This document shows, one piece after another, positions 34,196 through 47,138 of a stretch of 64,000 nt of DNA (positions within the stretch are counted from its first letter, which is position 1; the number at the start of each line of letters is the position of its first letter). The stretch is taken from the NCBI GenBank assembly GCA_036936605.1, contig JAUPFV010000002.1, forward strand, positions 168,091,739 to 168,155,738. The letters run 5' to 3'. Below the pieces are notes generated by a model. That model was not told where the DNA came from, made no database searches, and saw nothing but the letters and a program-made list of their open reading frames with translations. A program made the translations under genes and the position numbers. The DNA comes from Limnanthes douglasii subsp. nivea (lineage: Eukaryota > Streptophyta > Magnoliopsida > Brassicales > Limnanthaceae).

Positions 34196-36959
34196 CTTTA
34201 TTTCCAACATATATAAATTTAAAAAAAAAACTAATACTATTTCATGCTACGGTCTACATACTTTATTTTACTTATTTGTCATATTTTATTTTTTTAGTTT
34301 AATTTATTTTCTTTCTAGTCAATTTTTAAAACTAATCTTGATCATCAATTTTTTTTTTAACTTGGAACAAACTAAAGGTTTTTTTATCAAAATAATTGGT
34401 TTCTTTTAAATAGTAAAAAGAACTATTTATAAATCAATCTTATATAACCCTCCTACACTATTAATTTGTGTTATCTTGATTTTGTGTATAATTTTACATT
34501 AAAAATCTCAAAAAAAACCAAGTTTTATTTAGTATATCCTATAATTTCATTTAATTTACAATTAATTTCGTCCTTCAACTTTTCAAACCGATATTGAAGA
34601 TTTTTCAAGCAAATCAGAACCACCCACTAACCAAGAATGAGTCTTCTTTATTTTCGACTTACATTAACACTCAAATCCATATTAGAATCTATAAAACAAA
34701 TCCAGCATTAAGTGTTAATATAAAATTCGGAAGATTTATTATTTGGTTTTATGTACCGTTAAAATTTGGTTATTGATATAAAAACTCATCACGTGTATAA
34801 AAATTTATACTTTTAACTAAATCAAAATTTATACATATTTTTTTTGTTTAAAAAAATATTAAATCTATAACAAATAAAATTACAAAATAATAGAACAAAT
34901 CCTAAAAAATCTAAATACAAAACTAAACGCATTCAGACACCTAAATACAAAAGAAATAGTTACGATAGAGCTACCCCACTGAATCAGTCAACTCAGTTTT
35001 TATTGAATAAAAAATATTCCAAATATACCAGCATCAGACAGCCTAAAACGAAAAGAAAATACCAAAAGAAATTGGACAGATCCGACCGAAACATAATATC
35101 ATCCTCCAGCTTTTAAGAAAACCGAAATCATTATATCAGCCTCCGGATCTAAAAGACACAATGAAGGAAGCATCGGCCGGAACACACTGCAAAGAGTGCA
35201 ATTCCAAAAGTAATGTAGAAAATTACAAGAAAAAAGGACTTCGGAACACCGTAGACTTCACTACACCATATTCCATGGTGGCACGTACAAACCTTAAAAT
35301 GAGAGTAACGAAACTTAAACATTCAAAACAGCTGGAGTGTATTTATGGATAGAATAAACGACGATAGTTTAAAAACAATTACATTAACAAAGAAATTTAT
35401 AGTTCTACAAAAAGAAATAAAGGGCCCGAAAATAAAGAGGAAACGGGCGGCGCTCCTTTGGGTTAGAGCTTAGAGGCCGCTTAAGATGTTTTTGTTTTCA
35501 CGTATTTTCATAAAAGATCATTTACTTTAAGAAAAGTGAAGATTTGCAAAAGAAATACGAAACTCTAATGAAGATTTAGTTGCTCAGCTCCACCCATATC
35601 ATAATATCTATTGTTTTAAAAAATGTTTTTTTTTTCTATTTTAAATGTCCTCTTAATATATTAAGAGATAATTTAATACTATTTATTACTAATTAAGTTT
35701 GTTTTACTTTTATCTAAAAATGTATTATGTTTTTTTATATCTTTACAAAATTTTAAAATAACATGTGAAAATAAAATGGAAGAAATATTAAATTACGTTT
35801 GTTTCAACTATATACAAAAGGACTCCCCCAGGTAAAGACGATAATTTTAGTAGGATAAAACCTGCTATAAAACTCTCTAAATGGGAATAGAACACCACCG
35901 TTCATCAAATGAGCGTAATCAACGGTTTGTTACTAACAAACAATTGTTCGATATCAAATAATATATTTTAAAAATATTGAAATTTTAATCTTATTATTTT
36001 ATGTTCATCAGCAAAATAATTTAATTTATTAATAATTTTAATATTTTATAAAAATCGAAATAAGATTTTATTTTGTTTTTAAATAATTAATATTATTACC
36101 AATAATAATAATTTGAAATCACCAATAATAATAATATTTTTGTAACAATTAAAATGGGTAGTTATTTTGATATATTTCGACAACCAAAAATAAAAAACAA
36201 ATATTTTTTCATACATAAAAAACAAATATATATAATAAAAAATTCTAACTACAAATTTTAAAATATTTATATAAAATTATTAGATGCCGAAACCTAAAAA
36301 AAACATTTAAACATTTGAATAAAGTATATATAATATATTTTTATTACTAATGAATTTTTAAAAACTAATTTAGTTGTTTGTTGATTTTTTGTTTACTTTA
36401 ATTTTAATGAATGGACTATGAATGACGAATGTAAAACTTGCTCATATAATGGTATAGAATGCATGCTCAAAGGGAATCATACATTTTTTATGCATATATA
36501 ACATAAATGTCTAGTTAACCTTAATAAATATGTTGCGAATGTGAAACTCGACTATATTTTTTGTCCAAAAAAAATAATTTTTAGTTAATGAAAACTTGAT
36601 ACAAGATAGTCTTTTGAATGAATTACAATTTACATTTCATTATCTACTACTTGCAAGGCAAGTAATCAGCAAATTGGTCAAAACAATCAATTGAGCAGCA
36701 ACCAGGGTCTTGAAGACCTGAGATAAGCTAATATAGGTTGATTCTTGAAATCTTTTTTATCTAATAGGGAACTTAACTTAGAGATATTGTCTCCATCATG
36801 GAGTACTCAACCATCCTGTCAGCTGTTTGTTTCTAATTGAATCATACTTGGGACATGAATAATCTTGCACTTGAAAGTAAATATAAAATTGCAGACCATT
36901 ATTGAATAACACGCAATTTATGTGAGAATTTAAACAAAACATATGTCCAATCTAAATGT
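34196..36959. other. long AT-rich stretch, no gene seen
   Basis: About 2.7 kb without a motif-bearing frame on either strand. A slightly less AT-rich island at 35000-35480 holds only a 63-codon frame (35161-35352) with no recognisable feature. Old unclassified repeats are likely. Confidence 0.45.
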
Positions 36960-38130
36960 ATTAGTAGATATCAGTCCTAAAGTAACTGATACCAAGACTC
37001 TCAAGTATGGTTATGGCTCTCAAAGGATTAGGTAGCTTGTTATCTTGGTAATCTAGTATCATTTTACAATTGGTTGTCCAGTGGGCAAGCCAATCGACTG
37101 CCTGGTTTTGAATCCAAATATATAAATAATGATCATATTATGAGATATTAATTTCCTACAACACTTTAAGGCAGGCTCTAAATACAAATGAGATAAAATA
37201 CAAGCTATAATGTCAAGAAGAACAGCACAGTCGATTTCAATTTCTATATTCTTATATCCTTTTCTAAAACAAATGATGAATCCATCTAATAAGGACCTAC
37301 ACTCAACAACCAAAGTAGTTTGTCTATCGTAAAGTCTACCATATGCATAAAGAACATCATCACAATTATTTCTAATTAAACCAGCACCACTAGAGTTTCC
37401 ATTATACATACAAGAACCAACAAAATTTAGTTTAAGTCTATCTTCCTTAGGGTGGATCCATTAAAACAGATTTTTTTTATTGTCAGTTTAATGTAAAAAA
37501 CAACATATACGTTTACCCATATTGTGATCACCTAACCACAAATTTATGTTTAAGATATCTACACTATCTAATCTAGAAAGAATGAATTTGATTTTGAATA
37601 AAATTTGGCTAGTAGTGATAATTTTATTCTTAAACTTAGCTTTATTTCTAAAATGACATATAGACCAACACACAATAGAAGGAATAATAGTTCTAATATA
37701 TACCTTTTTATTTGTGGATAAAAACCAACATCGTATTAGGTGTTGAATTGCCATGTATCTTCTAATATCTATTTGGAAAAGACTAGCAAGCTCAGACCAA
37801 ATCGGCCAAACGATTTGACAGTTAACAAAACAATGGTTTACATATTGGGATAGAATTGGCATTTGGATGCCAAAGATAAGTTTATTTTCTGAAGGCTATG
37901 ATCAACTCAAATCCAACATTTCATAACTTTCCAAAGAAAAAATGAGAATTTGGTATGGATGGAATTGTTCTTGATTTTTTAAAAGACACTAGAATGATTA
38001 TAATGTTTTCTAAAGTTATCCCAAGTTAATTTTGTGTTGAAGTTTCTAAAACTGTCTAAAGACTAAATAACTTTATCATAATGGAAAAGATCATGAAATG
38101 TTTTAGTTTATCAGTATCCAAACAACCATT
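36960..38130 (-). mobile_element. LINE (plant L1 type), 3' part, separated by a gypsy insertion
   Basis: The 37862-37488 frame reads HCFVNCQIVWPIWSELASLF, the zinc-binding region after the RT of plant LINEs. The 37409-37059 frame reads MYNGNSSGAGLIRNNCDD and VECRSLLDGFIICFRKGYKN, a type I RNase H domain of the kind found at the end of plant L1 elements. The two are in different frames with stops between. The right edge stops exactly at the gypsy LTR at 38131, and RT sequence resumes at 47520. The 3' end near 36960 is not sharply defined. Confidence 0.82.
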
Positions 38131-38513
38131 TGATAGGACTGGATATCCTTTGATGTCCATTATGGTAATTTGGATTTTATCTAGAGGGGTAGTTCGAACT
38201 GAATAAAATAAGACTTGATGACTAAGAAGTAACCCAAGTGAACTAATGACTCGACTAGATGTCTAGCATTTTGAATTATGGGCTTGGGGGTTCATGAAAT
38301 TGACCCGAAAAGAAGATCTGACCCAAATGGCCCATGGATACTAGAATTATATATAAATATCCCAACCAACAACATTAAAGGGGCTGGACATTTTCTAAGA
38401 AATATTAAACACAAATACATTTTTTCTCTCCCTACTCTCTAACAAAAAAAGTTAATACAAAATAGCCTAAAGATCTTCCATTTGTACCCCTATGATATAT
38501 TTCATCATCACCA
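38131..38513 (+). repeat. 5' LTR of the 9.4-kb gypsy element
   Basis: It starts TGATAGGACTGGATATCC and ends TCATCATCACCA. The TATA box TATATAAATA lies at 38350-38359. It aligns along its whole length with 47139-47519. The primer-site region (TTGGCGACC...) follows after two bases. Confidence 0.88.
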
Positions 38514-38515
38514 GA

Positions 38516-38534
38516 TTGGCGACCATAGTGGGAG
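38516..38534 (+). other. primer-binding site region
   Basis: TTGGCGACCATAGTGGGAG begins three bases after the LTR. Its opening TTGGCGAC is the usual start of primer sites in Ogre/Tat-type elements; the rest appears mutated. Confidence 0.55.
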
Positions 38535-38614
38535 ACGCGAGGTGTTTGAATAACTATAATCATAACCGTAAATGTAGTTCGAACTTTGAAAGTCATTGAG
38601 GCATAGATCATAAT

Positions 38615-40150
38615 ATGCAAGAATTTCCACCTCACGGTGATGAAGGAATAAAAGATGATAATAAGCATGTTATTGTGTCTCATGTCAATCACAATACCGA
38701 CGAAAGACAATTCATGCAAGAGGAGCGTGATCAGTTGATGACCGAAAATGAAGCTTTGGGGGCCCAAAGGCAAGCTGAAAAAGAATTGAAAGAAAAGTAT
38801 GATGCTGGAGGTATATTCACATATGAGCCTGGTGACAACAACAAACAAGGTGAAAATGATCAATCCCCACAGGCCTGTATTAATACTAAAAATGAGCATC
38901 GGACTAAGCAAGCGATGATTACATTAGATTATGCTGGAAATTCAACCAAGGAATCTGACTCTGATGTTTCTTCTCCGTCAAGCAGTGACCATGGCCGCCA
39001 TAAGAAAAATGATAAGTTATCTAAAAAACATTCTAAGAAAACAGACATAAAAGGTAAAGAGAAGAAGAAACTATATCAAGGGAAATTTAAGGGATCGGTT
39101 GGTCACGATATTGATCATTTAATAAGTGATAAGTTTGCTACCCAATCTGAACCAGGTATCTTTGGCACTCCGGATAAAGATCGCATGTTTAGTCGAAGTC
39201 ACAATTGGAGACAGTCTCCCTTGTTCTCAAAGATTCTTATTAGACATCTTCCAAAACGGTTTGATAGTTCTATAATGGAAAAATATGATGAAAGGAAAGA
39301 TCACAATAATCACCTAGAACACTTCAAGAATTTCATGATAAATTTTGATGATGATGATAAATTTTTATGTCAACCTTTCTCGCAAACTTTTAAAGAGAGT
39401 TCTCTAAAATGGTATAATAGTTTCCCACAAGGGTCTATTAAAAGATTCAATATGTTCTGGATGGAGTTCATAAGGAAATTTGTGGGTAGTAAAGAACTTA
39501 AGAGAAATTGTGGCACTATCATCCATTGTGCACAAGAACAAAATGAATTATGAAAAGACTACATCAACCGTTTTATAAATACGAAAAATAGAGTAGGTGA
39601 TTGTTTTGAGCATGTAGTCATTGCTTCATTAAGGCAAGGTTTAATTTCTGGTGAGTTGGCTGATTTGGTAACTCAGAAGAAAGGTATGACTTATGGAGGG
39701 TTATTGAACCAAGTCGGAAAGAAAATTATAGTAGACCAAACCAAAAAGTCTACAATATCGTGCCTGAATAAGTATGCTGCAACTACTTCAATACCTCATG
39801 CTAGTACTCAATCCCATGTCACAATTCATTACCGACCTAAAGACTTCGAACAGGGTTCACATTGGCCAATGCCAAATCAATCTAATAAGGGACAACAGTC
39901 TCGACTAAGAAAAGGTCAGTGGGTCCAACCTGAATGGTTTGCTGAAGTAATTGAAATATCCACAATTTATGACAGAATTAAGAATGCTGTACATTTCCAA
40001 AGGCCGACAAAAATTCAATTCCCAAGGTAAAGTCGAAGTAATCGTTTCCGTAAATATCATAATGATGTGGGTCATGATACTCAAGATTGTATTGCCCTAA
40101 AACAAGAAGTACAAACTTTGATTGAAAACTGAAAGTTGTCCACCTTTGTT
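38615..40150 (+). pseudogene. gypsy gag, interrupted
   Basis: The frame 38615-39553 begins MQEFPPHGDEGIKDDNKHVI. It has a coiled-coil-like stretch (EERDQLMTENEALGAQRQAE, about residues 30-60), a Ser/Lys-rich region, and the capsid domain near residues 225-310 (HNNHLEHFKNFMINFDDDDK, SLKWYNSFPQGSIKRFNMFW). A single TGA at 39551-39553 interrupts it; the same frame then continues KDYINRFINTKNRVGD. The 39656-40030 piece covers the gag end, followed by a decayed zinc knuckle (RKYHNDVGHDTQDCIALKQE, in which the first Cys is lost). It parallels the gag at 21129. Confidence 0.85.
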
Positions 40151-40429
40151 TAAAAGCAAAGAGGCAATCGACAAGTCAATATTCATTTTGAGCCTAGTGC
40201 AAGCACAGCACCAACAACATCCCTGAATGTTACATGGTAAAGTATGGGGGCATCCAGACAAGAAGATTTTATGATGATTGTGGGAAGATTTTAAGTAGAC
40301 CTAGAGTATTTAGACCTTGATCCAGATCGGAACCAAGTTGGGATAATAGTAGAAAAAATAGCAAAACTATCCTATTTATGAAACTTTTTTTAATCTTTAA
40401 CCATTTTGGGGAAGATACCATGACAACAC

Positions 40430-41040
40430 CCTCAAGCAGCTCAAGAAAAAGGCATGTTAATAGCCTGATGACTCAGTTAGAAAGGAAATGTCCATACATC
40501 TTTATCAGGGACCAACTCCATTCATTGTCTTTGATGAAGATGACTTGAGAAATAGTGCGGGACCACATGAAGATGATGTGATAATAGGAATGTATATTGA
40601 GGTCAATGATATACGTTGAATCTTGATTGATAGAGGAAGTTCAAAAAATATTCTATTTCTGTCAACCTACAAGCAAATAAAGAATCTTTTAATTATTCAG
40701 CGTTCAAACATGATATTGTCGGATTTACTAGTAACTCAGCCAACATGATTGGGAAGTTTGAAGGAGAGGTCTTATTAGGAAAATGATCATCCAAGAAGAT
40801 GGTAAGGGTTTTGTTTGTAATTGTGGGTTGTTCGACATCTTATAATGCCATATTTGGAAGGTCTTGGCTATCTAGGATGCATGCAGTAGCATCCACTGTT
40901 CACTAGTATATGAAATATGATGTGGGAGGTCAATTAGGCATCATTCGAAGTAGCCAAAAGTAGCTCGTGAATGTTATGTCACTGCTCTTGCTCCAAAGTC
41001 GTTAGAAGCAGTGAAGGTTGGCAATAAATAACAACCAATG
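40430..41040 (+). pseudogene. gypsy retropepsin relic
   Basis: Across stops it reads IFVDEDDLRN-like sequence, then ILIDRGSSKNILFLSTYKQ, where the active site is D-R-G instead of D-T/S-G. It ends with YNAIFGRSWLSRMHAVAST, parallel to the protease end at 23490-23545. The changed catalytic triad and the stops make it inactive. Confidence 0.72.
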
Positions 41041-42350
41041 TTATCCTTTTTATTTAATAATCTACGTATATTTCTGTGGTGTAATAAGGATGTGACTGGA
41101 GTGCCAACCAGTGTGATTAGTCATAAATTATTTGTTCGATCTGATATTGGGCCAGTGGTACAAAAAATAAGAGCTTTTTCCAAAGAAAAATCCAAAACGA
41201 TAGTCCAAAAAGTAGATCGACTAACCAAGGTGGGACATATTAGAGAATCTCAATAACCTATTTGGACAACTCACTCAGTTTAGTCAAGATAAAATAGTGT
41301 ATGTGTATTGATTTCAAAGAGCTCAATAGAGTTCGCCCAATGGATCCATTTCCAGTACCTTGGTTACATCAACTAGTATATTTTACCTCATGGAACAAGC
41401 TGTTGTCGTTTATGGATACTTTTTCTGGATATAATCATATATATATAGATGGATCTGAATGATCAAAATCATACTACTTTTATCACTGATAGGGGGCTTC
41501 ATTATTATAAGGTAATTCTTTTCAGTCGAAGAATGTTGGAGCCACTTATCAACGGCCAGTGAATAAAGAATTTTCCAATCAGTTCGGAAGAAATATAGAA
41601 GTGTATATCGACGATATGATGGTTAAAATCCTTACAGAAGATGATCACATATCCGAACTTCAAGAAAATGTTTCTAACTTGTAAGCCATCAATTTGAAAA
41701 TAAATCGTGAAAAATTTACCTTTGGGGTTCGATCTGGTAAATTTTTGGGTTATATTATAAGTGAGAAAGAAATTCAGGATGACCACGATCAGTTAAATGC
41801 TTTGTTGGCCATGGATCTACCTCAGAATACAAAGAAAAGTTCATATGTTAACTGGAAAATTAGCAGCGTTGAACCGGTTTATTTCAAGATCGTCAGATAA
41901 ATGTGTTGTCTCCTAATTGTGACCAATATTTCCTTGAAATTAAGAGATATTTATCCTCAATTAAAACGTTATTCAAACATGTTCATGAGGAAAGGCTTTA
42001 TATGTATCTAGCAGTATCAGAGTATGTTGTTTATTATATAAACAAGAGTTTGTTGGAAGCTGAAAAAAGATACTTAAAATTGGAAAAATTAGCCCTAACA
42101 TTGATGATAATAGCCTGAAAATGAGAGCTTACTTTCAAGCACATTCTATCACAGTTCGAACTTCTTTCCCATTGAAAAATATGCTAAAGGTTGATATATC
42201 ACAAAGAATGACCAAATGGTCGGTTGGGCTTGCAGATTATGATATTGACTTTGCACCCCGGACTGCCATCAAAGCTCAAAAAGTAACGGATTTTTAGTAG
42301 AATTTCACTCCAAGAGGCCTCGAGAAGAAGCTCAAATCATTAAGTTTAAG
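41041..42350 (+). pseudogene. gypsy reverse transcriptase and RNase H relic
   Basis: RT motifs in several frames: FKELNRVRPMDPFPVP, LSFMDTFSGYNHIYIDLNDQ, then VYIDDMMVK (about 41602-41628) with both catalytic Asp intact. FLGYIISEKEI follows (41741-41776). The connection region reads AVSEYVVYYINKSLLEAEKR (42010-42070). RNase H remnants follow at 42120-42300 (KWSVGLADYDIDFAPRTAIK). More than ten stops or shifts interrupt the domain. Confidence 0.82.
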
Positions 42351-42790
42351 AAGTATTGGGTGCTCCAACTGATGGTGGATCTAGTAAAATAGGATGTGGA
42401 GCTGAAATTTTCCTAATCTCTCCTTATGGTGATTCCATGTATCAAGCTATACATTTTGTCTTATGAGCATCGAAAAACGAGTCAGAATATGAAGCAGCAA
42501 TAGTTGGATTAAACTAGCTCATATATGTTATGCCAAGAGAGTCTGATTGATAAGTGATTTCTAGTTACTTATCCATCATGCTTTGGGGCAATCCGAAACT
42601 AGGAAAGTTCACTTGATAAAGTATCAAGATGTGTTAAAAGTGATTTCATCTGTGTTTAAACGGGTCGAATATGAACATGTTTCAAGGTCAGAAAATTCTA
42701 TGGCTGATTCCTTAGCCACTATAGCTTACTCTGAATCATATCTTTGGATTCTTGTGCAAGAGTTTCCTTCCATAGATACAGCCACATAAA
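42350..42790 (+). pseudogene. second, archaeal-type RNase H of a Tat element
   Basis: Reads DGGSSKIGCGAEIFLISPYG, AIHFVL, NESEYEAAIVGLN, and later SRSENSMADSLATIAYSES (42685-42740). Dual RNase H domains of this kind are a hallmark of Tat-lineage gypsy elements. The DGGSS start and ESEYEA block hold the expected catalytic Asp and Glu, but stops lie within the domain. Confidence 0.7.
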
Positions 42791-42801
42791 TAAAGGGTGA
42801 G

Positions 42802-43990
42802 GTGGAAGAAAATATACATGTATCAAACACACTGTCTAAATATTGGATAAATGATAAACAAGCATTTGTCATAAATGGAGTTTTACCTTCCGACAAGGTT
42901 TTGGCCAAAAAGACCAAGTATAAAGCTCATGGATGTTTAGTCTTAAAAGGTTTCTCTATAAAAGTAAGTCTTTTTTGTGTTTCCTCGGGACCAAATGAAT
43001 CTCAAAATGTTCTATCAGAACTGTATGATGGCGAAGGGTTAGCATATTATGGCTACAAAGTTTTGACTAAAAAGGTTTTGTTAGCAAGATATTATTGGTT
43101 TACAATTATGGAATATGGTAAAGATTTGGTGGAGAGATGTGACTCTTGTCAAAAGTATGGAAATGTGATCCATGTACCAGCGATCCCCATAGAGTCCATG
43201 TCTGAACCAATATCCTTTGATAGATGCGGACTTGACCTAGTCGGACCTCTTTTGATGGCTTCTTGAGGTTTTTGTACCGTAATTATGGCAATAGATTATT
43301 TCTCCAAGTGAGTTGAAGCTGCACCTTTGTCTAGAACGACATCTGAAACCGTGATAAATTTTATCCTCTCCAACATATGTTCTCGATTTGGCATCCCCAA
43401 GCGCATCACTACTGATAATGGTCCTCAATTTGACAACAAAGGGATGGACGTATTTTGTACATCAAGAGAAATTCAACATTGTTTCTATTCTCCTTTTCAT
43501 CCTCAAGCCAATGGACAGGCTGAAGTGGAAAGTCAAAAAAATTCAATAGGTTTGAAAAAGAATTTACAGAGAGCAGCTGGGAAATGACCAAGTTACTTAT
43601 AAGAAGTGTTATGGGCATACTGAACCACTCCTCACTCACGAGTCTCCTTTCTCTCTAGTTTATGGGGTGGAACCGATTACACCTATAGAAGTTACTCTTC
43701 CTTCTTTCAGAGTCCAAATTTATTCTGAAAAGGAGAATGAGATGGCTGTCAGGGATCAGTTGGATTAAATTGAAGAAATTAGAGTGAAAGCTCATCTAAG
43801 AATTGTACATTACCAAGGCTTGATGAGGAGAAAGTTTGCATCTAAAGTAAAAAGAATATATTTTCAAGTTGGAGATAAAGTGTTAAGAAAAGTGTTCTCA
43901 CACACTATTGATAATAAGTTCGGAAAGCTGGCTCCAAACTGGGAAGGACCATACATCGTATACGAAAGAGTCAATCAAGGAACATAAAAG
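42802..43990 (+). pseudogene. gypsy integrase relic
   Basis: The 42802-43266 frame runs through the zinc-finger region. The usual HxxxH pair reads YDGEGLAYYGYK, so both His appear lost, while CDSCQK keeps the Cys pair. It then gives DRCGLDLVGPLLMAS, a TGA, and TVIMAIDYFSK. The 43327-43587 frame has the core DNGPQFDNKGM and HPQANGQAEVESQKN with Asp and Glu kept. The tail KAHLRIVHYQGLMRRKFASK and KVLRKVFSHT ends near 43987. Confidence 0.83.
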
Positions 43991-44072
43991 CTTGTAAACA
44001 AAGAAGACAGCCTTTTGAAGCACCCTTGAAATGTTGAGCACCTCAGGTTATATTTAGAATAAACTCATCTTG

Positions 44073-44730
44073 TATATCTTTACTTTGTTTTACTTCAATG
44101 TAAATTTTAGGGTTATACTCTTTACTATCATGGTGGTGTAGGGAGGTTTTAATGAGGTGTCCGAATTTCAATCAATATACCATCCTTTACCTTTTAAAAA
44201 CAAGTGTTTTGGTTATGTTCGGATGGATTAAAGACTTATTAAGGATTTATGGCATTCAAATGGATTACCTTTGAGTTTATATCTTTACTTTGTTTTACTT
44301 CAATGTAAATTTTAGGGTTATACTCTTTACTATCATGGTGGTGTAGGGAGGTTTTAATGAGGTGTCCGAATTTCAATCAATATACCATCCTTTACCTTTT
44401 AAAAACAAGTGTTTTGGTTATGTTCGGATGGATTAAAGACTTATTAAGGATTTATGGCATTCAAATGGATTACCTTTGAGTGGCTCTGATGGATTAAAGA
44501 CTTATTAAATATTTATGGCCTTCAAATGGATTATCTTTGAACGGATTAGACGGATTAAAGACTTATTAAAGATTTATGGCCATCAAATGGATTACCTTCA
44601 AATGGATCAGATGGGTTAAAGACTTATTAAAGATTTATGGCCTTCAAATGGATTACCTTTGAATGGCTCAGATGGGTTAAAGATTTATAAAAGATTTATT
44701 GCATTTTAATGAAATACATTTGAATGACTT
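44073..44730. repeat. tandem repeats after pol: identical 205-bp pair, then 60-odd-bp units
   Basis: 44073-44276 and 44278-44481 are identical over 204 bp with a period of 205. Each copy includes the post-pol block GGAGGTTTTAATGAGGTG. From the end of each copy onward, a shorter unit built on ggattaaagacttattaa and tttatggc(c/a)ttcaaatgg repeats with a period near 62 bp to about 44730 (units near 44222, 44427, 44490, 44552, 44615 and 44677). Amplified tandem repeats in this place are known from the Retand family. Confidence 0.93.
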
Positions 44731-45013
44731 GATCATATTTAATAGATAGCGTTGTTCTTATCATACTTAAGTAAGATCGGTTATTAATGGAAGCATAAAA
44801 TAAAACATAGCAAAACATAAAGTGGATAAGAGAAAATATGCCGTAAAACACGGTTGACTCATAAAATAAATATGATATACATAATAAAATACATTGTATT
44901 CAACAAGGACTTATGTAAAAAGTCACCGGAAAATCCGATCTAAAGATAACAAAATTCGTTGCACACTTCAAGGACTTTAGTTCAAAAAGTAAACATAATA
45001 AAAACGATTAACC

Positions 45014-46823
45014 TTAGGGCTTGTTCACTTTGGTTTTCTTGTCAACCTTTCCCTCCTCTTTTTCTTCCTTTTCTTGTTCACCGTCATCCGAATCTTCCTT
45101 AACTTTGTCATCAGATTCGGAATCGTCCGAAGAAATGCCTAGTTTATCACCCTGTGTCATAGTGTGAAAGGTGATTTCCTCATATGGCACAAACTTCCAC
45201 TACTTCTGAATGGACCATTTGGGAAATGTTTCATGGAACAGCAGTACCAAATCTGACTTAATGGATTCTTCTCTTTGATCTATAGATTTCAATACACCAT
45301 CAACATATGCATTTATAACATCAGATATGTCCTTTGTCGTATTTGCTTTAAGATTTGTGACTTCATCTTTTATTGTTTTCAAAAGATCTTCCACTTTTTT
45401 CTTCTCACCTCATAAGTTTTGAAAATTAACTATATCTTTAGCATGATACTCTTCAAAGAGGTGATTTCTTTCTATAAATCATAAAACTTGAGTTGCAACT
45501 AATTGCGATCGGACTTGGATTGAACTAGCTCATCCTTAAGAGTCTTTACTTCTTTGTTTAGGTTTTCTATTTTTTATTTCTCCGAACCAATGGTGTTCCA
45601 TAGAGCTTGATTTTCATTACAAAGGAAAGTAATATCCTTGACTTGAGATCTAACTTGCCTCTCCAAATTAACTATTGGCCTTATATAGCCTAAAATATTA
45701 TACTCGAAGGTATCATGCTCACTAGATAGTTCAAAAGACTTACCAACATGTGTCACATCATTGGCAAAGATGGTGGATTGGGGGAAAGCCTTGTCAAAAT
45801 CTTCATTGTCAAATTCACTCAAATAAAAGTTTTTATGGTCATCCAAATATACATCACCATCAATGGAAGGTTGCTCACCAGTAGGAAACCTTGGGGAGGC
45901 AGGGTCAACAGGTACTTCTTCTTGGGGAAGAACCCATGTAGGAATATTGGAGGGAAGAGTTTTGGATCGGAGAGTCTCTACCCTAATCAACATAAGTTTT
46001 CTTCTATTTTCCTGCTCTTTTGTTACTACCCTCTGTGCTCCTTTTTTTACCTTTTTTTTGTTAACTGTTAGAGATTTTGAGAAATCTTTAACATCCCAAA
46101 TAGTAGCTGCCACAACTTCCAAGAGAGCTGCATCAATTTCATCCGGAGGCCCCATGATTCCCAGCTCGGGAATGACTTGAGATGGTTCCTCCTCTTCAAG
46201 TTCTTTTCGAGTATCCCTAGTGCAATCCAATGTCTCCAAATGTGTACCTTCACCACTGTCATCCATCTTTTCTTCCATCATTTATGGTCCCATATCTGAT
46301 GTATCACTCACCTGTTTATTAGGGTTATCTCCCTTAATATGAGGAAACTCGGCAGAAGAAACTACTGGAAGAGGCATAGTAATATTTTCTCCCTCAATTG
46401 ATTTTTGCTTGGAGAGATTTTCGACGTCAATAGAAACCTCTTATCGTTTCTATGTCTTTTTCTCCAATGTAGAAGGCTTGTTTTTAGCCTTAGAGAGTCT
46501 GGTGAGCCTACGAGGGGTATTTTCTCCGATATCCAACCCCATATCAATGAAATTTGATATGGGTTACGGTTGCTTGCAACTTGTCTTAAGGGAGTCTTAG
46601 CTGACGGAGCAGATTGGTTAAGGATTGTAGGATATTGATCGGAAGGGCTAAGTTTAGAAACAAAGGTTTGTTAACCAGATGAAGAACTTCTATCTAGTTC
46701 TGGAAATTGAGTCACCAGAGAAGCGGGTAGTCCGACTGCGATTCTGGCTTGCCTTTTTTCTTCCTCAAACTCGGATAAATTAAGCCAACCTCCTCTAGTA
46801 GGTGCAGTTCTCGCTGTGAACAT
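45014..46823 (-). pseudogene. antisense coiled-coil/acidic ORF of the 9.4-kb gypsy element
   Basis: The main frame is 46281-45574 (235 codons): an acidic start MMEEKMDDSGEGTHLETLDC, a Lys-rich KKKVKKGAQRVV stretch near residue 80, then NILGYIRPIVNLERQVRSQV, which looks helical. After a gap, 45394-45200 reads MEDLLKTIKDEVTNLKANTT. Beyond a TAG the frame continues to 45014 as an acidic tail (DDSESDDKVKEDSDDGEQEK). Upstream, 46823-46290 has further Ser/Thr/Lys-rich pieces starting MFTARTAPTRGGWLNLSEFE. It lies between pol and the 3' LTR, as in other Tat elements. No transposon-like domain like that of copies A and B is seen. Function unknown. Confidence 0.68.
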
Positions 46824-47138
46824 ACAAAACTTCAAAATAAATGAGAACAATGAAAGATAAATTTTGGTAAAAATTAGAGTTTTTATCTTTTCACAACTAT
46901 GAAAATCGGGTTGTTTCTTACTCTTGAGATAGAGACAAAAATAATAATCTTATATATTAATAATAAAAATTACTTGAGTATTTTACTAGGGAAGATAAAA
47001 TAATGGTAATAATTAGAGAAGGATATTAAATATAGCTGTTTATTTTTATTTTATCAATAGATATTGTTTCCACAAAAGAAATTGTTCGGTTTCTCCTAGC
47101 TCTCCCGAAATACTTCGAAAATAGTTATAAGGGTTATA

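Noticed and set aside
35161..35352. 63-codon plus-strand frame
   Set aside because: No motif or context; frames of this length are expected by chance.
38432..38911. 159-codon minus-strand frame with hydrophobic segments
   Set aside because: It is antisense to the gypsy leader and gag; the hydrophobicity mirrors Lys/Asn/Glu-rich gag codons. No family motif.
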